A stretch of DNA of 64,000 bases. Source: Mycobacterium marseillense. GTDB taxonomy: Bacteria > Actinomycetota > Actinomycetes > Mycobacteriales > Mycobacteriaceae. Below the pieces are notes generated by a model that had not been told where the DNA came from, searched no databases, and was given only the letters and a program-made list of their open reading frames with translations. This document shows positions 55,724-64,000 of this stretch, piece after piece. Position 1 is the stretch's first letter. Each line of letters starts with the position of its first letter. The stretch lies in contig NZ_AP022584.1 of NCBI RefSeq assembly GCF_010731675.1, positions 1,612,001 through 1,676,000 of the forward strand, in the 5' to 3' direction. Made by a program: the position numbers and the translations under genes.

Positions 55724-57553
55724 TTGGGCCACTACATCGCAAACGTCCGTGATCTCGAGTTCAACCTCTTCGAAGTCCTCGACATCGGCGCCGTCCTGGG
55801 CACCGGGGACTACAGCGAACTCGACGAGGAGACGGTCCGCACGATCTTGGCCGAGGCCGCCCGCCTCGCCGAGGGCCCGGTCGCCGAATCCTTCGCCTTC
55901 GCCGACCGCAATCCACCGGAATTCGACCCGGCCGAGCACACCATCAGCGTGCCCGACGAGCTGGCCAAGACGGTGCAGGCCATCAAGGATGCCGGGTGGT
56001 GGCGGCTGATGCTGGCCGAGGAGATCGGCGGCATGGCGGCTCCCCCGCCGCTGGCGTGGGGGGTCAACGAAATGATCATCTGCGCCAACCCGTCGGCGAA
56101 CTTCTTCTGCCTCGGCCCCTTGATGGCCCAGGCCCTCTACATCGAGGGCAACGAGCAGCAGCGGCACTGGGCCGCCGAGGGCGTCGAGCGCGGCTGGGCG
56201 GCCACCATGGTGCTCACCGAACCCGACGCGGGTTCCGACGTCGGCGCCGGACGCGCCAAGGCGTTCGAACAACCCGACGGCACCTGGCACATCGAGGGCG
56301 TCAAGCGATTCATCTCCGGCGGCGACGTGGGCGACACCGCCGAGAACATCTTCCACCTGGTGCTGGCCCGCCCCGAGGGCGCGGGGCCGGGCACCAAGGG
56401 CCTGAGCCTGTTCTATGTGCCCAACTATCTGTTTGACCCGGACACCTTGGAACTCGGTTCGCGCAACGGGGTTTTCGTCACCGGCCTGGAACACAAGATG
56501 GGCATCAAGTCCTCCCCCACGTGCGAATTGACCTTCGGCGCAACGGATGTGCCCGCCGTCGGTTACCTGGTCGGCGACGTGCACCGGGGTATCGCGCAGA
56601 TGTTCACCGTGATCGAGCACGCGCGCATGACGATCGGCGTCAAGGCCGCCGGCACGCTGTCCACCGGTTACCTGAACGCGCTGGCCTTCGCCAAAGAGCG
56701 GGTGCAAGGCGCGGACCTGACGCAGATGTCCGACAAGACCGCGCCGCGGGTCACCATCATCCACCACCCCGACGTGCGCCGCAGTCTGATGACCCAGAAG
56801 GCCTACGCCGAGGGGCTGCGGGCGCTCTACATGTATGCCGCCGCGCACCAGGATGACGCGGTGGCCCAACGTGTTTCGGGCGCCGATCACGACATGGCGC
56901 ACCGGATCGACGACCTGCTGCTGCCCATTGTCAAGGGGGTGAGCTCGGAGCGGGCCTACGAGGTGCTGACCGAGTCGCTGCAAACGCTGGGCGGTTCGGG
57001 GTTCCTGGCCGACTATCCGCTCGAGCAGTACATCCGCGATTCCAAGATCGACTCGCTCTACGAGGGCACCACGGCCATCCAGGCGCTCGACTTCTTCTTC
57101 CGCAAGATCGTGCGCGATCGGGGCGAGGCCCTGCAGTTTTTGACGACTCAGATCGTGGCGTCCATCGACGACTGCGACGAGGCCCTCAAGCCGGTGGCCC
57201 AAATGCTGCAGACCGCCTACGACGACGTGACGGCGATGACGGGTGCATTGACCGGGTACCTGATGTCGGCCGCCCAAGAGCCCACCGACATCTACAAGGT
57301 GGGGCTGGCGTCGGTGCGGTTCCTGCTTGCGGTGGGTGATCTGCTGATCGGCTGGAGATTGCTGGTGCAGGCCGGCGTCGCGCACCGCGCGCTGGCCGAC
57401 GGCGCGGCGGGACACGACGAACCGTTCTATCAGGGCAAAGTCGCGACCGCGACGTTCTTCGCCAAGAACATGTTGCCGAGGCTGACGGCCCTGCGCGCCG
57501 TCGTCGAGGCCATCGACGACGAGATCATGAAGGTGCCCGAAGAGGCCTTCTGA
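55724..57553 (+). CDS. fadE15: Acyl-CoA dehydrogenase FadE15 (Rv1467c orthologue)
   Basis: 609 residues, the long acyl-CoA dehydrogenase form. The start is TTG 55724, with GAGGG 8 bp upstream. The FAD/substrate region includes [20 protein letters not shown] near residue 160 and [20 protein letters not shown] near residue 190. The catalytic-base region near 430 reads [20 protein letters not shown], followed by [15 protein letters not shown]. It catalyses the first oxidation step of beta-oxidation, giving trans-2-enoyl-CoA. In M. tuberculosis trxA, ctpD and PE_PGRS29 lie between trxB1 and fadE15; here they are absent and the two genes are adjacent and divergent. Confidence 0.95.
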   Translation: MGHYIANVRDLEFNLFEVLDIGAVLGTGDYSELDEETVRTILAEAARLAEGPVAESFAFADRNPPEFDPAEHTISVPDELAKTVQAIKDAGWWRLMLAEEIGGMAAPPPLAWGVNEMIICANPSANFFCLGPLMAQALYIEGNEQQRHWAAEGVERGWAATMVLTEPDAGSDVGAGRAKAFEQPDGTWHIEGVKRFISGGDVGDTAENIFHLVLARPEGAGPGTKGLSLFYVPNYLFDPDTLELGSRNGVFVTGLEHKMGIKSSPTCELTFGATDVPAVGYLVGDVHRGIAQMFTVIEHARMTIGVKAAGTLSTGYLNALAFAKERVQGADLTQMSDKTAPRVTIIHHPDVRRSLMTQKAYAEGLRALYMYAAAHQDDAVAQRVSGADHDMAHRIDDLLLPIVKGVSSERAYEVLTESLQTLGGSGFLADYPLEQYIRDSKIDSLYEGTTAIQALDFFFRKIVRDRGEALQFLTTQIVASIDDCDEALKPVAQMLQTAYDDVTAMTGALTGYLMSAAQEPTDIYKVGLASVRFLLAVGDLLIGWRLLVQAGVAHRALADGAAGHDEPFYQGKVATATFFAKNMLPRLTALRAVVEAIDDEIMKVPEEAF

Positions 57554-57627
57554 CGGCTCACAGGTTAGGCACAGCTCGAGTGGGTAAACCATGACGTTCG
57601 CTCTCACCGACGAATGGAGAAACGTTG

Positions 57628-58416
57628 ATGTCTGCCAGCTGTGCCGTGCCCCGGCTCACGCGCTTCGCGGTATTCGCGGTCGCGGGGGCCACCGCCCTGT
57701 CCCTGTCCGCCTGCGGCTCTTCGAATAAATCCAGCTCCACCTCGACCTCAACCTCGACGTCGACGTCGACCGTGACCTCGGCGGCGCCCTCGTCCACACC
57801 GAACGCCGAAGCTAAGGTCCACGGCCTGATCGCGTCGGTGGCGGGCAACTCGATCCAGGTCACCAAGGAAGACAACGCCACCGCCGCGGTGAACTTCACC
57901 TCGACCACGAAGATCACCGAGGCCGTTCCGGCAGGCTTGCCCGACGTCACCCAGGGCAGCTGCGTCAGCGTGAAGCCCACCGAGGGATCGGCGCCCGGGC
58001 AGCCGGTCACGGCCGCGAAGGTCAAGATCAGCGAGTCCGTCAACGGCGTCTGCCCCAAACCGCACGAGTCGGCCCCCGGCGGGTCCAGCAGCACGCCGCC
58101 GCCCGGTTCGCCGTCGCCGGCGCCCGCCAAGCCGGCCTGGGTGCGGGGTTCGGTGGCGTCGGTTTCGGGCAACACCATCAACCTGACCGGCACGGATGCC
58201 AGTGGGAACACGACGCAATCCACGGTGACGGTCGACGACAAGACCAAGTACACCAAGCAGACGACCGCGAACACCGAGGCGATCGCGCCGGGCAAATGCC
58301 TGTCCGCGCGCGGAACCATGGAGAACGGCGGCGCGCTGCAGGCGACGAGCATCAAGCTACGACAAGCCGTCGACGGCAAATGCGGCAAGCCCAAGCAGCC
58401 CGGCCAGGGTGGCTGA
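57628..58416 (+). CDS. Lipoprotein with two DUF5666-like repeats
   Basis: 262 residues from ATG 57628 (GGAGA upstream). A lipoprotein signal ends in the lipobox LSACGSS near residue 29, followed by a Ser/Thr linker. Two beta-rich repeats follow: residues about 60-135 (VHGLIASVAGNSIQVTKEDN, with GSCVSV) and 170-255 (VRGSVASVSGNTINLTGTDA, with GKCLSA), separated by a Pro-rich linker. The GxVxSVxGNTI pattern is that of DUF5666, a small OB/beta-barrel-like domain of unknown function. It should be anchored to the outer face of the membrane. The paralogue at 58530-59282 has the same plan. Confidence 0.85.
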   Translation: MSASCAVPRLTRFAVFAVAGATALSLSACGSSNKSSSTSTSTSTSTSTVTSAAPSSTPNAEAKVHGLIASVAGNSIQVTKEDNATAAVNFTSTTKITEAVPAGLPDVTQGSCVSVKPTEGSAPGQPVTAAKVKISESVNGVCPKPHESAPGGSSSTPPPGSPSPAPAKPAWVRGSVASVSGNTINLTGTDASGNTTQSTVTVDDKTKYTKQTTANTEAIAPGKCLSARGTMENGGALQATSIKLRQAVDGKCGKPKQPGQGG

Positions 58417-58444
58417 CCCCGGCCCGAGCCAGCTGAGATTGCCG

Positions 58445-58491
58445 TCACCCCCGGCGGGCGCGGAGAAGAAAACCGCGGCCGCCGGGGGTGA
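58445..58491 (+). terminator. Strong GC-rich hairpin between the two DUF5666 genes
   Basis: The 13-bp arm at 58445-58457 pairs perfectly with 58479-58491, and the inner bases add further pairing (CGCGG/CCGCG). It lies 28 bp after the first DUF5666 gene stop. The strong stem without a U tract fits a mycobacterial terminator. Confidence 0.65.
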
Positions 58492-58529
58492 TTGGCCACG
58501 ACGGCGCAACATGTGATGGAGAAGAGTCT

Positions 58530-59282
58530 GTGCGTGCCGCTTCACTGAAACCCCGGCCGACGCAGATCGCGATCGGCGCGGTGATCGCTTTCATCGCGTT
58601 GTGCGTGGCCATGTGCGACTCCCCGCGCGACACGTCGGGCAGCAGCGCCCCACCCACCGTCACGGCCGTCCCGCCCAGCGCCGCACCGAGCGCGGTGCCG
58701 CCGCCGGCGCCACCCCCTCAGCCGCCGGTCGGCAAGGATTACGTCGAGGGCATGGTCCAATCGGTGACGGGTGGCACGATCGCACTGCGGACGCGAACCG
58801 GCTCCGCGACTGTGGATTACACGCCCGAGACGCGGGTCGTGCAGGTCACCCCGGCGAAGCTGGCCGATGTGACACCCGGCAGCTGCGTGAACGTGCGCGC
58901 CACCCCCCAGAGCGCGCCTACCCCCGGGGCGATCACCGCCCAATCGGTGACGGTCACCGCGTCCGCGGAGGGCAAGTGCCCGCCGCCGGCCGGGTTCTAC
59001 GGGACGGTTGCGTCGGTGTCGGGCAACACCATCGCCGTCACCGGCCTGGGTCCCGGCGGCCCGGGCGCCCCCACCACCGTGACCGTCACTGACTCGACCT
59101 CATATCTTCGGCAGACGCCGTCGGATGCCCAGGCGATCACCAATGGTAAATGCCTGGGGGCCAACGGAACTCAAGACGGCGGCGTGCTGCACGCGGCGAT
59201 GATCAGCTTGGAGACGTGCCCGCCCATGGGGCACCCGCACCACCATCTGCATCTGCCCCACCTGCCGCACATCCACCTTTAG
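58530..59282 (+). CDS. Exported DUF5666-like protein with histidine-rich tail
   Basis: 250 residues from GTG 58530 (GAGAAG upstream). A hydrophobic N-terminal segment (IAIGAVIAFIALCVAMC) acts as signal or anchor, but the Cys region does not fit the lipobox well. A Pro-rich linker follows, then two DUF5666-like repeats (VEGMVQSVTGGTIALRTRTG near residue 70 and YGTVASVSGNTIAVTGLGPG near residue 155). The C-terminus ends in a His-rich stretch (GHPHHHLHLPHLPHIHL) that could bind metal ions. The paralogue upstream lacks this tail. Function unknown. Confidence 0.82.
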   Translation: MRAASLKPRPTQIAIGAVIAFIALCVAMCDSPRDTSGSSAPPTVTAVPPSAAPSAVPPPAPPPQPPVGKDYVEGMVQSVTGGTIALRTRTGSATVDYTPETRVVQVTPAKLADVTPGSCVNVRATPQSAPTPGAITAQSVTVTASAEGKCPPPAGFYGTVASVSGNTIAVTGLGPGGPGAPTTVTVTDSTSYLRQTPSDAQAITNGKCLGANGTQDGGVLHAAMISLETCPPMGHPHHHLHLPHLPHIHL

Positions 59283-59309
59283 CGGCGATAGCCAGCGCGG
59301 CGCAGCCGG

Positions 59310-59720
59310 TCAACCGGTGACGCGCAGTCCCTTTCGCGCCTCGAGTTCCTCTTCGGTAACCCATTCACGCAATGGTTTACCGGGCGCACACAGCAGGGTG
59401 AGGACGAAGCTACACGGAATGTCGGTGCGGTTGTTCGCGTCCTGATAGTGGATCACATCGCCGCCGGGCCCCCAGAACGCGTCCCCTGCACGGAGGACGC
59501 GGGGTGCTTCACCCTCGAGCTCGAACACCATCTCACCGGCGAGCATGTACCCGAATCCCGGACCGCCGGGAAGGCGATGCGGTGGGTATCCGTGGGTGTC
59601 CGGCGGATGGTTGATGAGGACGGTCATCACCTGGGCACCGGCAGGAATCGACGGCGACCGCACTTCCTGCAGCACTTTTATCGTTGATTTCGGTTCGGAG
59701 TCGCCTGTACCCAACAACAT
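59310..59720 (-). CDS. Small cupin-domain protein
   Basis: 136 residues of the RmlC-like cupin fold. Motif 1 is approximated by NHPPDTHGYPPHRLPGGPGF near residue 38 with one or two His, and motif 2 by GDAFWGPGGDVIHYQDANN near residue 85. A Glu/Lys-rich tail ends the protein. It is the last gene of a four-gene minus-strand operon (cupin, RidA-like, SDR, cupin) with gaps of 17, 36 and 20 bp. Cupins in such settings are often dioxygenases or isomerases acting on small metabolites; the substrate is unknown. Confidence 0.8.
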   Translation of the reverse strand: MLLGTGDSEPKSTIKVLQEVRSPSIPAGAQVMTVLINHPPDTHGYPPHRLPGGPGFGYMLAGEMVFELEGEAPRVLRAGDAFWGPGGDVIHYQDANNRTDIPCSFVLTLLCAPGKPLREWVTEEELEARKGLRVTG

Positions 59721-59740
59721 TCGCTATCCCAGCTTCGGGG

Positions 59741-60493
59741 TTACGACGCGGGACGCGCGTCGATCCAGTCGGAGTAACGAGTGCTGAAGATGGTGGCGTT
59801 CTCGTCGGGCGCGAGGGTGCCATCGTCGATCACCGCGCCGAAGTACGGCGCCCGGGCGTCGGTCACCACCCGACGATGATCACCGCTGGCGGCAAGGCCC
59901 GCGCGGACAAAGTCGTCCATTCCCATTGCTTCGGGCCCGGCGATCTCCGTCACTCCGTTGCTCGGGGCCCCGACCGCCGCGCGGGCCACGGCGGTGGCGA
60001 CGTCGTCGGCGGCGATGGGACGGAACAACGCGTGCGGCAACCTCACAACTTCCCCGTCCGTGGCGGAATCGCCCAGGCCAAGCGCGAATTCGTAAAAGGG
60101 CGTTGCCCGCACGATCGAATAAGGCCGGCCCGAAGCCTTGATCAGGTTTTCCTGAGCTGCTTTCGCGGTGTTGTAGCCGCTGTCCGGCATGCTCTGCGCG
60201 CCCACCACGGACAACGCGACATGATGTTTGACTCCCGCTTCCTGTTCAGCGGAGAGAAGATTCGCGGTCGCGGTCGTGAAGAAGTGCATCACCGGTTCAT
60301 CGTCGAACACCGGCGAATCGGCGACGTCGACCAGGACGTCGGCGCCGGCGACGGCGTTGGCGAGGCCTTCACCGGTGAGTGCATCAACACCTGATCGGCG
60401 TGAGGCGATGACCACGTCGTGTCCTAGCGCGCCGAGCTTGCTCACCACTTTCGAGCCGATAAGCCCACGGCCGCCGATGACCACGATCTTCAT
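59741..60493 (-). CDS. NmrA-like atypical SDR (NAD(P)-binding)
   Basis: 250 residues with an N-terminal Rossmann motif, MKIVVIGGRGLIGSKVVSKL, the GxxGxxG form of atypical SDRs. The region ALSVVGAQSMPDSGYNTAKA near residue 93 has Tyr and Lys in NmrA-like spacing, and YSIVRATPFYEFAL follows. This type includes NAD(P)H-dependent quinone or nitrogen-stress reductases and sugar-nucleotide-like reductases without the classic catalytic tetrad. It is the third gene in the cupin/RidA operon; the next cupin starts 20 bp downstream. Function not determinable. Confidence 0.85.
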   Translation of the reverse strand: MKIVVIGGRGLIGSKVVSKLGALGHDVVIASRRSGVDALTGEGLANAVAGADVLVDVADSPVFDDEPVMHFFTTATANLLSAEQEAGVKHHVALSVVGAQSMPDSGYNTAKAAQENLIKASGRPYSIVRATPFYEFALGLGDSATDGEVVRLPHALFRPIAADDVATAVARAAVGAPSNGVTEIAGPEAMGMDDFVRAGLAASGDHRRVVTDARAPYFGAVIDDGTLAPDENATIFSTRYSDWIDARPAS

Positions 60494-60529
60494 AATGAAC
60501 CTTTCAAGGTTGCGCTTGACCGAATCGGT

Positions 60530-60958
60530 CTAGTTGCTGCCGAATCCGGCGATGGCGACGACCTCGATCTCGACGCGCTGGCCGGGCAGTGCGAGGGCCT
60601 CGACGCCCAGCGCGGTCCACAGCGGCTGCCGTTCACCGAGCCGCTTGCGGAACTGGTCCACCATCAACGACATGTGTTGACTGCCAATGGAATCGTCGGC
60701 GGTGGGGACATGGTACGAGTGTACGTTCACCACGTCGCCCCAGGTGGCGCCCGCCTCAGCGAGGGTTTTTTCGATGTTGTCGCACGCCTTGTCGATCTCG
60801 TCCTCTAGGGAGGTGACCGACAACGCGAAATTCGCATCCCAGCCGCCCTGGCCGGAGATCTCGATGCGATCGCCGATGCGCAGAGCTTGGCGGTAGTGGT
60901 TGCGGGTGCGGGCAATCTCGCCGTACCCGGGCGTATCGAAGAATTCGGGTTTGGACAT
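60530..60958 (-). CDS. RidA/YjgF-family protein
   Basis: 142 residues from ATG 60958 (MSKPEFFDTPGYGEIARTRN). The RidA/YjgF fold is suggested by QALRIGDRIEISGQGGWDAN near residue 30 and the C-terminal PLWTALGVEALALPGQRVEIEV with the conserved VEIE region. Canonical RidA has a catalytic Arg near residue 105; here GERQPLWTAL precedes the Pro-rich stretch, so activity as an enamine/imine deaminase is uncertain. It is the second gene in the operon, 17 bp after the upstream cupin gene. Confidence 0.88.
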   Translation of the reverse strand: MSKPEFFDTPGYGEIARTRNHYRQALRIGDRIEISGQGGWDANFALSVTSLEDEIDKACDNIEKTLAEAGATWGDVVNVHSYHVPTADDSIGSQHMSLMVDQFRKRLGERQPLWTALGVEALALPGQRVEIEVVAIAGFGSN

Positions 60959-60975
60959 GCGGGGGTTCCCTCTCA

Positions 60976-61506
60976 TCAAATGGGCTCACCGGGGAATTTC
61001 ACGCCGAAGCGTTTGCAGAGTTCGGGCACACTGTCGACATCCATCTCCAGCTCGTAGCGTGCACAGAGTTCGTCTAGGCTCTCCGTCGATATCTTGTCCA
61101 CACCGCCGAGGTCGGTGAGCTCGTCGAAGAACTGCTCAAATCCTGCGGGGGAAATGATCTCGAGGATGCGGGCAGGCTCGTCGCCCGCATTCCAGAACGT
61201 ATGCCATTGGCCCCGCGGCTTGAAGATGAAGTCGGCGGGCCCGCCATAGAGCACTTCATCGCCGAGCAAAGCGCCTACACGGCCCTCGATGATCCAGCTG
61301 TACTCATCTTCGTTGTGGTGACGATGAAGCGGTGCGCCCAGCGCTCGCGGTGACATCGGATGCTCGAGAACCGAGAACCGCCCTTCCGCATCAAGCTTGT
61401 CGAGGATGTGCCGGACACCGATCGTGCCCTGAAACACCGACTTGCCTTCGCTGCGCCCCACAGACCTAGCGGGTGGCCCGCCCGGCCTCAAGATGTCAGT
61501 TGCCAC
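60976..61506 (-). CDS. Cupin-domain protein (dioxygenase-like)
   Basis: 176 residues from GTG 61506 (GGAGA upstream). Cupin metal-binding motif 1 is PLHRHHNEDEYSWIIEG near residue 65, and motif 2 is FIFKPRGQWHTFWNAGDEP near residue 100. The His-x-His and Glu arrangement is typical of quercetin dioxygenase-like metal cupins. A C-terminal helical part (about 130-176) follows. An in-frame start at 61569 would lack a good ribosome-binding site. It is the first gene of the cupin/RidA/SDR/cupin operon; the gene-free region upstream carries palindromes that may regulate it. Confidence 0.86.
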   Translation of the reverse strand: MATDILRPGGPPARSVGRSEGKSVFQGTIGVRHILDKLDAEGRFSVLEHPMSPRALGAPLHRHHNEDEYSWIIEGRVGALLGDEVLYGGPADFIFKPRGQWHTFWNAGDEPARILEIISPAGFEQFFDELTDLGGVDKISTESLDELCARYELEMDVDSVPELCKRFGVKFPGEPI

Positions 61507-61746
61507 GGCCGTTTCTCCTTCCCAACTCTTCCCGTCGTCACCGAAACAACGATCACCTTGTGGCCTCACAATGCATGATCGAGGTCAGCTCCAGGTTTTC
61601 CGTGACGGCTCATCGCCGTCCTCGGTATCGACGGCGCTTAACAAGCTCGGCTCGGACGCCCCCAAATCGGGGACCATCCTGCCCGGTCCTGCTCTCAGTG
61701 AAACTGCAACCCCGCCGGGTGAGCTGTCATCACCCCGACCACCAAT

Positions 61747-61758
61747 TCACCCGGGTGA
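61747..61758. promoter_or_regulatory. 12-bp palindrome TCACCCGGGTGA, copy 1
   Basis: A perfect palindrome about 240 bp upstream of the cupin operon start. The half-site CCGGGTGA also occurs just to the left near 61715. An identical copy lies at 62062-62073. It has the size and symmetry of an operator for a dimeric repressor. Confidence 0.5.
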
Positions 61759-62061
61759 GTAGCGCTCGCCGAGAACCGAGCGTGGATGGATGAGCCTGCG
61801 TTCGCGGGCATCGGCTGGTCGCGGGACAGGTCGAACGCGTCCGCACTATGACTGTGGACTTGCCTCCCATGCCGGGGCATCCTATCTTCCGAAACTCAAC
61901 GCACACAGCAGGATACGCTGACTAACGCGGCACCTACACCGATGTCGTCGCCGTATCCGGTGCCAGTACACGGATTTTCGTCTCCGCAATCCCCATCTCG
62001 GCGAAGACGACGCCCGCATCCCAGACGATCACCCCATGGGCCACGACGGTCAGTCATCCAC

Positions 62062-62073
62062 TCACCCGGGTGA
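62062..62073. promoter_or_regulatory. 12-bp palindrome TCACCCGGGTGA, copy 2
   Basis: Identical to the copy at 61747-61758 and 315 bp from it. It lies about 185 bp upstream of the flavoprotein start, and a related half-site (TTTCACCCGG) lies near 62098. It is placed to affect both divergent transcripts. Confidence 0.5.
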
Positions 62074-62258
62074 ATATGCGCCGAAGGTGACGACATTTCA
62101 CCCGGTCCGGCGGCATAGTTGGTGGCCGAAGCGTCGTCGACTCCGTCTGCATCACTCGCGAAAACCGTGGCCGGACCACAACCATTGCCGACGACCGGAG
62201 GGCCAGCCCGCGATCACCTTCGGGGCACCACGCAGCCGCTGAACCGGGAGGGCAAGAA

Positions 62259-63596
62259 GTGATATCACATAATTCGCACGGGACGGTGGCCTCTGTGGTG
62301 ATCGTGGGAAGCGGTTTCACCGGATTCACCTGCGCCCGCCATCTGGCCCAGATCCTGCGCCGGCGGCACGCTCGCGTGAACATCACCATCATTTCTCCGG
62401 TCGACTACATGCTCTACACACCGTTGCTGCCCGACGTGGCGGGCGGAGTGCTCGATGCCCGCTTTGTCGCTGTGCCCCTGGCCAATTCGTTGCGGGGCGT
62501 GCACGCGGTGCGCGGCCGCGTCGACGGCGTCAACTTTCAGCAACAGACGCTGACGTATTGCGATCCCGAAGAACGCAGCCATTCGATGTCCTGGGACCGG
62601 CTGGTGCTCACACCGGGTTCGGTGACGCGCCTGTTCGACGTCCCCGGGCTCGCGAAGCATGCGCGCGGGCTGAAGACCACCGCCGAGGCCCTCTACCTGC
62701 GCGACCACTTCGTCGAACAGCTGGAGCTGGCCAACATCGAAGACGACCCCCGCGTGGCCGCGGCCCGGCGCACCGTCGTGGTGGTCGGCGCCTCGTATTC
62801 GGGCACCGAACTGGTGGTGCAGCTGCGGGCCCTGGCCGACGCGGCGGCCAAACAGATGGACTTCAACCCCGCCGAAGTGCGCTTCCTGCTTCTCGACCTG
62901 GCCGAGCAGGTGATGCCCGAAGTGGGCAAGAAACTCGGCGAGGCGGCGATGAAGGTGTTGCGGCGCCGCGGTATCGACGTCCGACTCGGCATCACGCTCA
63001 AGGAAGCCCACGCGGATCACGTTGTCCTCAGCGATGATTCGCGTGTCGACACCCGCACGATCGCCTGGGTGACGGGCGTGACCGGCGCGCCCCTGGTCGA
63101 ACACCTGGGATTGCCGACCGAGAAGGGCCGGATCACGGTGCAACCCGATCTACAGGTGCCCGATCACCCCGACGTGTTCGCCGCCGGCGACGCGGCCGCA
63201 GTACCCGACCTGACCCAGCCCGGCAAGATCACGCCGCCGACCGCCCAGCACGCCACCCGGCAGGGCAAAGCCCTGGCCCGCAACGTCGCCGCCAGCCTCG
63301 GCTACGGCAACCCCAAGCAATACAAGCACCGCAACCTGGGCTTGGTGGTCGATCTGGGACCGCGCTACGCGGTGGCCAACCCGCTCAACATCCACCTGTC
63401 CGGGCTGCCGGCCAAGCTGGTGACCAGGTCTTACCACCTGTACGCGATTCCCCGCGGCGTCAACCGCTGGGCGGTCTCGCTGGCCTACCTGACCGACCTG
63501 CTGTTCACCCGCTCCGTGGTCTCCATCGGGCTGTCCTCCGAGGACGACGCCGAATTCACGGCCAGCGAGGGCATCCCGATGCCCAAGACCGGCTGA
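62259..63596 (+). CDS. NDH-2-like NAD(P)H/FAD oxidoreductase
   Basis: 445 residues from GTG 62259 with GGGAGGG upstream. It is a pyridine nucleotide-disulfide oxidoreductase fold: FAD-binding GSGFTGFTCARHLAQ near residue 17, NAD(P)H-binding VVVVGASYSGTELVVQL near residue 170 and the second FAD motif VFAAGDAAAVPDLTQPGKIT near residue 305. The segment TPPTAQHATRQGKALARNVA is characteristic of type II NADH dehydrogenases. The C-terminus has no strong membrane helix but contains amphipathic stretches for membrane contact. It probably transfers electrons from NADH to quinone or a related acceptor. It is divergent from the cupin operon. Confidence 0.88.
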   Translation: MISHNSHGTVASVVIVGSGFTGFTCARHLAQILRRRHARVNITIISPVDYMLYTPLLPDVAGGVLDARFVAVPLANSLRGVHAVRGRVDGVNFQQQTLTYCDPEERSHSMSWDRLVLTPGSVTRLFDVPGLAKHARGLKTTAEALYLRDHFVEQLELANIEDDPRVAAARRTVVVVGASYSGTELVVQLRALADAAAKQMDFNPAEVRFLLLDLAEQVMPEVGKKLGEAAMKVLRRRGIDVRLGITLKEAHADHVVLSDDSRVDTRTIAWVTGVTGAPLVEHLGLPTEKGRITVQPDLQVPDHPDVFAAGDAAAVPDLTQPGKITPPTAQHATRQGKALARNVAASLGYGNPKQYKHRNLGLVVDLGPRYAVANPLNIHLSGLPAKLVTRSYHLYAIPRGVNRWAVSLAYLTDLLFTRSVVSIGLSSEDDAEFTASEGIPMPKTG

Positions 63597-63617
63597 CGGG
63601 CGACCGGCTACAGCACA

Positions 63618-63633
63618 GGGCCCGACCGGGCCC
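63618..63633. terminator. Short hairpin between convergent genes
   Basis: GGGCCC at 63618-63623 pairs with GGGCCC at 63628-63633 across a 4-nt loop. It lies between the flavoprotein stop (63596) and the convergent acetyltransferase stop (63641), a likely bidirectional terminator. Confidence 0.45.
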
Positions 63634-63640
63634 CGGGCGA

Positions 63641-64000
63641 TTAGGGGCTGTCCGGAGCGGGCCGCGACACCGGGCGGAGCAATCCCTGATATTGGTCGGC
63701 CACCAGATCCCGGTATTCGGGATGGCGCAGGATGTAGTCGGCCGTGATCTTGCACCGTGGAATGACCGTATGTCCGGCCCCGCGGATCAGGGTGAGCACA
63801 CCATTGATCATTGCCGAGGAGACACCCCGATCACGCCATTGCGCATCGACTTCGGTGGCCATCAACACGATGTGCGCGCGGTAGCGGCGGTAGGGCTGCC
63901 GACCGATCACCTGGCCGTCGACAGCGGCCTCGAACCGATTGTCTTGGGCGTTGTCGGTGATGATTGTCTGCAGTCCATCGTGGGCGCTGCGTTCGATACT
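63641..64000 (-). CDS. GNAT-type acetyltransferase, C-terminal part (cut by window edge)
   Basis: The frame is open from the right edge to the stop at 63641, giving about 119 residues. The pattern NRFEAAVDGQVIGRQPYRRY, AHIVLMATEVDAQWRDRGVS, then an Arg-Gly region and the C-terminal HTVIPRCKITADYILRHPEY fits the small YjdJ/GNAT-like acetyltransferase family (COG2388 type). In that family the Gly-rich acyl-CoA loop is short (RDRGVSSAMINGV) and the His-Pro-x-Tyr motif is conserved. An internal GTG at 63910 would truncate it, so the real start is likely outside the window. Confidence 0.75.
   Translation of the reverse strand, partial: SIERSAHDGLQTIITDNAQDNRFEAAVDGQVIGRQPYRRYRAHIVLMATEVDAQWRDRGVSSAMINGVLTLIRGAGHTVIPRCKITADYILRHPEYRDLVADQYQGLLRPVSRPAPDSP

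Larger units (their letters stand above)
61507..62258. other. Gene-free divergent region with two identical palindromes
   Basis: About 750 bp between the cupin operon and the divergent flavoprotein gene. No credible ORF was found. It contains two identical 12-bp palindromes and several partial copies of their half-site, so it looks like a regulatory region for one or both flanking transcripts. Confidence 0.6.

Noticed and set aside
55643..57607. 654-codon open frame on the minus strand
   Set aside because: Antisense to fadE15; no domain and no ribosome-binding site.

Overview
The window is high-GC mycobacterial chromosome. From about 34 kb to the right edge, gene order follows the Mycobacterium tuberculosis segment Rv1488 down to Rv1467c: SPFH protein, NfeD, Rv1486c, ferrochelatase, inhA, fabG1, Rv1482c, Rv1481, Rv1480, moxR1, ripB, ripA, Rv1476, aconitase, Rv1474c, Rv1473A, Rv1473, echA12, trxB1, fadE15. 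The block lipL, MeaB, mutB, mutA, Rv1491c (9.6-17.1 kb) is also syntenic. The species cannot be fixed from the sequence, but a glycopeptidolipid (GPL)-type peptide synthetase and GPL-style tailoring genes point to a GPL-related non-tuberculous mycobacterium.

Layout. 1-9.4 kb, all minus strand: a surface-glycolipid tailoring cluster with two TylF-like O-methyltransferases (one cut by the window edge), two paralogous family-1 glycosyltransferases, a sugar-nucleotide epimerase, two paralogous sulfotransferases and a membrane O-acyltransferase. 9.6-16.2 kb: LipL, MeaB and the two methylmalonyl-CoA mutase subunits; the mazEF4 pair found here in M. tuberculosis is absent. 16.3-18.5 kb: a VTT membrane protein, a membrane-anchored S1 protease and a small exported proline-rich protein. 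18.8-21.1 kb: a desaturase and an unrecognised protein in a relatively AT-rich stretch. 21.8-32.0 kb: one giant NRPS, C-A-T-E-C-A-T-E-C. Its second A domain reads as Thr and its first as an aromatic or hydrophobic residue, matching GPL Mps1 (D-Phe-D-allo-Thr). It stops after a C domain, with an ATGA start for a next gene that survives for only 33 codons. 32.1-35.3 kb: a two-component system whose sensor has a polyproline extracytoplasmic loop, beside two small proline-rich membrane proteins.

The most notable new observation is a promoter architecture, CTTCAG-N5-(C/T)TTCAG-N10 then a -10 hexamer, found with identical spacing upstream of the response regulator, the adjacent proline-rich membrane protein, and the proline-rich exported protein 16 kb away. 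This suggests a small regulon devoted to proline-rich envelope proteins and controlled by a kinase whose own sensor loop is proline-rich.

35.3-48.7 kb holds conserved housekeeping genes: F420-type oxidoreductase, DoxX, SPFH/NfeD, heme and mycolate synthesis, MoxR chaperone and peptidoglycan hydrolases. The fabG1-inhA promoter carries a 17-bp tandem repeat, and the divergent Rv1482c homologue is bracketed by two near-identical 46-bp palindromes. 48.9-57.6 kb is aconitase to fadE15. 57.6-64 kb is accessory: two paralogous DUF5666-like exported proteins, a four-gene cupin/RidA/SDR/cupin operon, a 750-bp gene-free stretch with two identical 12-bp palindromes, an NDH-2-like flavoprotein and a partial GNAT acetyltransferase. 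I saw no tRNA, rRNA, CRISPR array or insertion sequence.
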